NCBI GenBank assembly: GCA_018692315.1
Contig: JABHKC010000115.1
Location: 1-56,460 of the forward strand
Length of the DNA: 56,460 bases
Source of the DNA: Bacteroidota bacterium
GTDB taxonomy: Bacteria > Bacteroidota > Bacteroidia > Bacteroidales > JABHKC01
Direction: 5' to 3'
Below, piece by piece: positions 51,561 to 56,460 of this stretch (its first letter is position 1; each line of letters opens with the position of its first letter). A model generated the notes under the pieces. That model searched no databases, was not told where the DNA came from, and saw nothing but the letters and a program-made list of their open reading frames with translations. The position numbers were made by a program, and so were the translations under genes.

Positions 51561-52313
51561 TTATTTTTTCTTGAACACTTCGTGAAATTCTTCTGAAGCA
51601 CTTGAACCCCCATATGATGCCACATATATAATATCAATGCCGTAATTTCCACGATTTACTGTACCGGCATATCCACCTTCAGCAATTTCAACAACTTGCT
51701 TTACATTAAAATCGTCATCGAAAGTCTGGACAGGAATAAAAACAGTATCGCCAATTATGTCAGCAAAAATATCATTTCCTGAACCACCCAAATCTTTAAA
51801 CCAAATTCGATTGTTAATTGCATCGTCATACTCAACATCAGATTCATATACTACTTCCGGATCATCGTGGTCAGTGAGATTTGTTTTGGTAATAATATAT
51901 TCTCTTTGAAATTTATACATTTCATTTCTAATCGTTACATTTCTTTCTTTCGTTTCAGTATTTCCTGCTGCATCTGTAATAGAATAAGTAACAATATATT
52001 CACCAACTTCAACTGTTGCACCCGAGTCCAAATAAACATAAGGTTCTTGCTCGCCAAGAGCTTCAGTTTCTTCAAGAGCTTCAATATTGTGCGTAATTTC
52101 AATGTTTTCAGTAATCTCACCATCGAAATTATCCCATGCAGTTGCACCTAATTCAATATAGAAATCATTTAAATTCATATAGACATCAATATTTCCATTG
52201 GAATTAGTATTCAATAAAAGGTTCGGTTTAAATTCGTCTTTCTTTCCACAAGCACCTAAGATAAATGCAACAAGTATTAGAGCTGCAAACTGAATCAAAT
52301 ATTTATTTTTCAT
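51561..52313 (-). CDS. Surface/periplasmic lipoprotein with Ig-like (DUF5011) domain
   Basis: A 250-residue lipoprotein. Signal peptide II with lipobox LGAC (Cys at residue 21) is followed by KKDE. Residues about 35-130 form a DUF5011-type immunoglobulin-like domain (YIELGATAWDNFDGEITENIEI, TVEVGEYIVTYSITDAAGNT, ERNVTIRN). The C-terminal about 115 residues carry NRIWFKDLGGSGNDIFADI and GGYAGTVNRGNYGIDIIYVASYGG, beta-rich and of unknown function. The Ig-like domain is often seen in SusE/F-like or surface lipoproteins. No partner gene such as SusC/D is in the window. It is separated from the sulfatase-type gene by a 156-base gap. Confidence 0.87.
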   Translation of the reverse strand: MKNKYLIQFAALILVAFILGACGKKDEFKPNLLLNTNSNGNIDVYMNLNDFYIELGATAWDNFDGEITENIEITHNIEALEETEALGEQEPYVYLDSGATVEVGEYIVTYSITDAAGNTETKERNVTIRNEMYKFQREYIITKTNLTDHDDPEVVYESDVEYDDAINNRIWFKDLGGSGNDIFADIIGDTVFIPVQTFDDDFNVKQVVEIAEGGYAGTVNRGNYGIDIIYVASYGGSSASEEFHEVFKKK

Positions 52314-52727
52314 TACACATTAAATTTAGATTAAAAAAACAAAAATATGAATTTTTTATAAAACGAGGAGTTTTAAAATTTATTTGTATTGAATTTTATG
52401 AAAAAGGCTTTGCTTCGCAATAATATGGATTACTTGAATTGTAATAAATCAGTGTATAATAATAAATGGTAACATGCTAAACTAAAGCAAAATAAATAAT
52501 ATAACCGCAAAGGTCGCCATGTAAATCGCAATGATTCGCAAAGAAATCATATTCAATAACTTAGCGTTCTTTGCGCTTAAAATAAACTTCACAACAATCA
52601 TAAATACAACACTTTAAACACACTGATTAGTTACATTAAATTTTATCGATTATATACAAAAAAAATAAAATTATTAGTAATATTGTAGGGTAAAATTATG
52701 ATTCTATATTAATTAAAACAAACAACG
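52314..52727. other. Intergenic region with dispersed repeat copy B
   Basis: 414 bases between divergent genes, mostly the second copy of the dispersed repeat (52439-52632). The last 90 bases form the AT-rich leader of the nucleotide-sugar dehydrogenase gene, with TAATATTG as a weak -7-like element. I see no gene. Confidence 0.65.
52439..52632 (-). repeat. Dispersed intergenic repeat, copy B
   Basis: 194 bases matching, in reverse complement, the copy at 1431-1645, with one 21-base deletion relative to it and scattered substitutions. It carries the same internal CGCAAAG/CTTTGCG words. Both copies lie in gaps between divergently transcribed genes, about 51 kb apart and in opposite orientation. 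Confidence 0.85.
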
Positions 52728-54377
52728 ATGGAAGAAACTAAAGTAAATTATTCGATTACTCCTTGGGGAGAAAAATTTGAAATTCCATTAGAGTCTGAAT
52801 ATCAGGCTGAATTGGAAAAAATTGAACATCAAGTTAAGGAAGCCAGAGCTGAGGGAAAAGAGATTGTTGTGGTGATGGGAGTAGGATTCGTTGGAGCTGT
52901 AATGGCAGCAATTGTAGCCGATACAAAAGACGAAAACGGAAAATCGACCAAATTTGTAATTGGCTGTCAACGTCCGAGCAAAAGAAGTTATTGGAAAATT
53001 CCGATACTTAATAGAGCAGAATCGCCTGTAAAAGCTGAAGATCCTGAAGTGGATATTTTGATAAATCGTTGCGTTCAAGACTCAAAAACTTTAGTTGCAA
53101 CCTACAATAGCGATTGCCTAAAATTCGCCGATTGTGTCGTAGTTGATGTTCAGTGCGATTTCAAGAAAAACGATCTGGGAAATATGAAAACCGGCGATAC
53201 TGATATGGCAGCCCTTGAAGCTACAATCAAAACTATTGGAGAAAGAGTTATGCCAAATTGCCTTACTTTGATAGAAACTACAGTAGCTCCGGGAACTACC
53301 GAATTTGTTGCCTGGCCAATTCTAAAAAAAGAATATAAAAAACGAGGAATTGACTCTGTGCCTTTACTTTCGCATAGTTTTGAAAGAGTTATGCCCGGCA
53401 GGGAATATGTAGCAAGTATTCGCGATTTTTGGAGAGTTTGTTCAGGTTGTGAATCGGAAGCACGTGCCCGAGTAGAAAAATTCTTGCACGAAGTTCTAAA
53501 CACTAAAGAATTTCCATTGACAGTTATGGATCGACCCATTGAGTCTGAAACTACCAAAATAGTAGAAAATTCTTATCGTGCAACTACACTTGCATATTTG
53601 AACGAATGGAGCCTATTTGCTGAACGGAACGGAGTGGATATTATTAAGGTTATCAATGCAATTAAAATGAGACCTACCCATAGCAATATGATTTTCCCAG
53701 GTCCGGGAATTGGTGGATATTGTTTACCAAAAGACGGAGGTTTAGGCTATTGGGCATATCGCCATATTTTAGGTTTTGAAGACGGCGACAGTATTTTTAA
53801 ACTTACACCAACAGCTATTGATATAAATGATACTCGTTCGCTGCATGTGGCAGAACTTACAAGAGATGCTTTAAGAAATATGGACAGATATATTGCTGGA
53901 GCAAAAGTCCTTATTTGTGGTGCAAGCTATCGTCAAGATGTGGGTGATACCCGATATAGCGGTAGCGAAATGGTTGTAAGGAAACTTTCGGAAATGGGTG
54001 CAGAAATGGACGTTCACGATCCATACGTAGAAAATTGGTATGAATTTGAAGAGCAAGACAATAAAAACGAGGAAGCATATTCATGGAAAAGGTTTTTCCG
54101 TAACCAACAAAACCTTACTGATATAAAAGTCTCGAAAAACTTACCCGAGGCTCTTAAAGACACCGAAGCTCTAATACTTGCTGTGCCGCATGAAGAATAT
54201 TTGATATTAGATCCTGACGATATTGTGAAATGGGCTGGAGGACCAATAGCTATTGTAGATTGTTTTGGAATTTTGTCGGACGAAAAGATTCGTCGATATT
54301 TTGAATTAGACTGCGAAGTTAAAGCTCTTGGACGTGGACATATTGCCAGAATTAAGAGAGAAGTTAAGAAAAATTAG
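52728..54377 (+). CDS. Nucleotide-sugar dehydrogenase (UDP-glucose/GDP-mannose dehydrogenase family)
   Basis: A 549-residue NAD-dependent enzyme that oxidises a sugar nucleotide to a uronate in two steps. The N-terminal Rossmann core is VVVMGVGFVGAVMAA (about 46-60), after a 40-residue extension. Sugar-binding and catalytic segments are LIETTVAPGTTE, ENSYRATTLAYLNEW and PGPGIGGYCLPKDGG (catalytic Cys about residue 331). The C-terminal UDP-binding domain holds KVLICGASYRQDVGDTRYSGSEMV. At 549 residues it is about 100 longer than typical Ugd/WecC proteins, with an insert after the first Rossmann helix (residues about 63-105). A terminator follows. The exact substrate is unknown; polysaccharide precursor supply is likely. 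Confidence 0.9.
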   Translation: MEETKVNYSITPWGEKFEIPLESEYQAELEKIEHQVKEARAEGKEIVVVMGVGFVGAVMAAIVADTKDENGKSTKFVIGCQRPSKRSYWKIPILNRAESPVKAEDPEVDILINRCVQDSKTLVATYNSDCLKFADCVVVDVQCDFKKNDLGNMKTGDTDMAALEATIKTIGERVMPNCLTLIETTVAPGTTEFVAWPILKKEYKKRGIDSVPLLSHSFERVMPGREYVASIRDFWRVCSGCESEARARVEKFLHEVLNTKEFPLTVMDRPIESETTKIVENSYRATTLAYLNEWSLFAERNGVDIIKVINAIKMRPTHSNMIFPGPGIGGYCLPKDGGLGYWAYRHILGFEDGDSIFKLTPTAIDINDTRSLHVAELTRDALRNMDRYIAGAKVLICGASYRQDVGDTRYSGSEMVVRKLSEMGAEMDVHDPYVENWYEFEEQDNKNEEAYSWKRFFRNQQNLTDIKVSKNLPEALKDTEALILAVPHEEYLILDPDDIVKWAGGPIAIVDCFGILSDEKIRRYFELDCEVKALGRGHIARIKREVKKN

Positions 54378-54394
54378 ACGATAGAATTATCACT

Positions 54395-54430
54395 GGAAAA
54401 AAGCTTGAAGTTTTACTATTTCAAGCTTTT
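54395..54430 (+). terminator. Intrinsic terminator of the nucleotide-sugar dehydrogenase gene
   Basis: AAAAAAGCTTGAA / TTCAAGCTTTTTT, a perfect 13-bp stem around a 10-base loop, lies 18 bases after the stop codon and ends in a T-run. Confidence 0.9.
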
Positions 54431-54662
54431 TTAATTATCAAGCCTAGCGAAAGTGTGAAGATTTTGAAATTTTATAACAAAGTACTTTTAAGAATCTGAA
54501 AAAGATTTAATTGCCGGGCACAGAATAAATTAATTTCATTTTTGATAATCACGAAAGATATTTTCCATATAATTGCATTTTGGAAATTTAAATTAGTAGT
54601 ATTTGAATACATAATTTTATATACTTATAATTTTAACATTATTATAAACAAATCAGAACATT

Positions 54663-55274
54663 ATGAAAATAATAGCAATAGGAAGAAACTATATCGAACA
54701 TGCAAAAGAATTGAACAATCCGGTACCAAAAGAACCAATTTTTTTCCTTAAACCAGAAACTGCAATTCTAAGAAAAAACAAGCCATTTTATATCCCCGAA
54801 TTTTCGAACGAAATACACTACGAACTTGAAGTGGTATTGCGAATAGACAAAATTGGAAAACATGTAGATAAAAAATTTGCACACAGATATTACAGTGAAA
54901 TAGGTCTTGGAATAGATTTTACTGCTCGCGATTTGCAATCGAAATGTAAAAAAAACGGGCACCCTTGGGAAATTGCAAAAGCTTTTGATAACTCCGCTCC
55001 TATTAGCGATTTCGTAAGCAAAAATAATTTTCCCGATTTACAAAACATAAATTTTTCTCTAACTAAAAATGAAACAGTTGTACAAGACGGAAATACAAAA
55101 CACATGATTTTCGATTTCGACGAAATTATTGCTTATGTTTCTAAATTTGTTTCCTTGAAAATAGGAGATATGATTTTTACTGGCACTCCTGCCGGTGTTG
55201 GCAAAGTTGAAATTGGCGATCGACTTACAGCTTTCCTTGAAGATAAGAAGCTTATGGATTTTGAAATTAAATAA
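54663..55274 (+). CDS. Fumarylacetoacetate hydrolase-family protein
   Basis: A 203-residue single-domain FAH-fold enzyme. MKIIAIGRNYIEHAKELNN starts it, with FFLKPETAIL, the metal ligands Glu in IHYELEVVLRID (Glu-x-Glu) and Asp in GLGIDFTARDLQ, and the lid/catalytic segment KNGHPWEIAKAFDNSAPIS. The end, MIFTGTPAGVGKVEIGDRL, is the strongly conserved family motif. Members of this length hydrolyse or decarboxylate beta-diketo acids (for example fumarylpyruvate or oxaloacetate decarboxylase-like activity). Substrate is not determinable. It is co-directional with an isochorismatase-like gene 15 bases downstream, probably one operon. Confidence 0.92.
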   Translation: MKIIAIGRNYIEHAKELNNPVPKEPIFFLKPETAILRKNKPFYIPEFSNEIHYELEVVLRIDKIGKHVDKKFAHRYYSEIGLGIDFTARDLQSKCKKNGHPWEIAKAFDNSAPISDFVSKNNFPDLQNINFSLTKNETVVQDGNTKHMIFDFDEIIAYVSKFVSLKIGDMIFTGTPAGVGKVEIGDRLTAFLEDKKLMDFEIK

Positions 55275-55289
55275 TATAAAACATTAAAT

Positions 55290-55832
55290 ATGAGAATTTT
55301 ACAAAATGAAACTATAGGTCTGATTATTGATATGCAATCGGTGCTTTATCCGCATATCTACAAATACGAAATGCTTACAAAAAATACCTATACCTTAATT
55401 GAAGGGCTTAAAACTTTAAAAATACCATTGTTGATTACTCAACAATATACCAAGGGTTTGGGAGAAACTATAGCTCCTATTAAAAAACTTTTGGGAGATT
55501 ATCAAACCATTGAGAAATCGTCTTTCAGTTGTTGCGATGATGAAGTTTTTATGCAGGAAATATCTTCCAATTCTAAGAAAAATATAATAATTGCAGGAAT
55601 TGAATCGCATGTTTGTGTAATGCAAACTGCCATCGATCTAATTGAAAAAGGCTACCAACCAATTATTGTGGAAGATTGTGTTTCGTCGAGACACAAAAAG
55701 AACAAAAAAATTGCAATAGAACGAATGCGCTCAAAAGGTGCTATAATAACCGGATTCGAATCAATCCTATTTGAATTGTGCAGATATTCAAATAATGAAT
55801 ACTTTAAGAGTATCTCGAAAATAGTTAAGTAG
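55290..55832 (+). CDS. Isochorismatase-family cysteine hydrolase
   Basis: A 180-residue cytosolic hydrolase. The catalytic triad of the family is visible: Asp in IGLIIDMQSVLYPH (about 13), Lys in TQQYTKGLGET (about 54), and nucleophile Cys in IAGIESHVCVMQTAIDL (about 111). The sequence QPIIVEDCVSSR and ERMRSKGAIITGFESILFELC complete the pattern. The type resembles the YcaC-like/nicotinamidase-related group rather than true isochorismatases. The pair with an FAA hydrolase suggests a small catabolic or housekeeping hydrolase module; the substrate is unknown. Confidence 0.9.
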   Translation: MRILQNETIGLIIDMQSVLYPHIYKYEMLTKNTYTLIEGLKTLKIPLLITQQYTKGLGETIAPIKKLLGDYQTIEKSSFSCCDDEVFMQEISSNSKKNIIIAGIESHVCVMQTAIDLIEKGYQPIIVEDCVSSRHKKNKKIAIERMRSKGAIITGFESILFELCRYSNNEYFKSISKIVK

Positions 55833-56142
55833 TAAATCTCGAAAAAATCTATATGTTCATCTGAATATTGTAAATCATTTTCTTAAGAATATAATTTACA
55901 ACAATTCCACTTTACTCCCATTTTTCAAGAATTTTACTAAAATACAATGTGTAGATTTTAACATAAATCTATCACTATAGTATAAAATTGCTATTACATA
56001 ATATATGAATAATCAGGGCAATATGTGTCATGGTTATATTTTGTTGTAGTCTTATTAAATATTGTTGAATTATTGTACCTGATAAAAATTGAATAAAGAT
56101 TTTTCATACAACAATTTTGTAAGCGAATCAAAAATTTATATT
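55833..56142. other. Intergenic region before the repeat protein
   Basis: 310 AT-rich bases with no recognised gene or hairpin. TATTGTTG preceded by TTTG at short spacing is a weak promoter-like pair upstream of the secreted repeat protein. Confidence 0.5.
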
Positions 56143-56460
56143 ATGAAAAAAATTATTTTACTTTATTCAATTGTTCTATGTGCTTTGTTTAGCAGCGCAC
56201 AGAATTACAATGCTGTTCTTGTTATAAACGATGGCATGTTAGGAATTATGGGAGCAGATGTAACAATCGGAAACCAAACAATCACTACTGATTTCTGGGG
56301 TGAAGCCTGGTTTAGTTTGCCTGCAGGAACTTATGTTTATTCTGTAACTGCAAATGGATATAGTTCAGCTCAGGACACTATTGAAATCACAAATGCCGAT
56401 GTTTGGGAATATGTGTCGCTGCAAGCTCAAACTTATAATGCTGTTCTTGTTATAAACGAT
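56143..56460 (+). CDS. Start of a secreted tandem-repeat protein (cut by window end)
   Basis: 106 codons are seen before the window ends; the frame remains open. It has a signal peptide (MKKIILLYSIVLCALFSSAQ, cleavage about residue 20). A 76-residue repeat follows: YNAVLVINDGMLGIMGADVT opens it, and the segments GEAWFSLPAGTYVYSVTANGY and DTIEI suggest a PEGA/carboxypeptidase-regulatory-like beta-sandwich. The next unit begins with the identical YNAVLVIND at 56434-56460. The DNA of the repeat start is almost identical (228-bp period). It is likely a surface or secreted protein, possibly with a T9SS sorting domain at its unseen end. Confidence 0.8.
   Translation, partial: MKKIILLYSIVLCALFSSAQNYNAVLVINDGMLGIMGADVTIGNQTITTDFWGEAWFSLPAGTYVYSVTANGYSSAQDTIEITNADVWEYVSLQAQTYNAVLVIND

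Overview
The window is an AT-rich piece of a Bacteroidota chromosome. The evidence is the type IX secretion (T9SS) C-terminal sorting domain on a giant protein with SprB, PKD and CARDB modules, the TPR/AraC-type membrane regulator, a single LptF/LptG-type permease, candidate promoters of the TAnnTTTG class, and little Shine-Dalgarno signal before starts. The genus cannot be fixed from the sequence. No tRNA, rRNA, CRISPR array, transposase or phage gene was found.

Layout. (1) 0-5 kb: a thiamine-binding-like protein and a conserved hypothetical on the minus strand, a dispersed repeat, a fused FeoA-FeoB ferrous iron transporter with a 49-residue Cys-rich membrane companion, then a small antitoxin-like gene with a very short partner frame. 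(2) 5.3-10.4 kb: a TCA-cycle cluster of aconitase, NADP-type isocitrate dehydrogenase and a eukaryotic-like citrate synthase. (3) 10.5-14.5 kb: a soluble hybrid histidine kinase with about seven PAS domains. (4) 15-30.4 kb: one gene for a 5101-residue secreted protein, over a quarter of the window, followed upstream by a TPR/AraC regulator and a small secreted protein. (5) 33-36.3 kb: a molybdopterin subunit of a xanthine-dehydrogenase-like enzyme without its usual FAD/FeS partner, and a HAD phosphatase. (6) 36.3-40.3 kb: two glycosyltransferases and an LptF/G permease (envelope polysaccharide or LPS work). (7) 40.5-43.5 kb: a START-like protein, RNase Y, a probable 6S RNA, ZapA and a small coiled-coil protein. 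(8) 43.7-48.3 kb: an M23 peptidase and a three-gene set of an AmgK-like sugar kinase fused to a RapZ C-terminal domain, a MurU-like nucleotidyltransferase and a MobA-like nucleotidyltransferase; together they suggest amino-sugar/peptidoglycan recycling. (9) 48.3-52.3 kb: a pseudouridine synthase with a 108-bp tandem-repeat tail, an LtaS/MdoB-like sulfatase-fold protein and a lipoprotein. (10) 52.4-56.5 kb: the second, inverted copy of the dispersed repeat, a nucleotide-sugar dehydrogenase, an FAA hydrolase, an isochorismatase-like hydrolase, and the start of a secreted repeat protein cut by the window end.

The most interesting object is the giant T9SS protein. Several domains (two LamG, one Reelin-like, one unnamed about 137-residue unit) sit inside other repeats, so that the host repeat reads as canonical once the insert is removed. 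It also carries an in-frame 33-bp perfect palindrome that looks like an inserted repeat element, and a heptanucleotide tandem repeat just before the sorting domain, where a change in copy number would detach the secretion signal.
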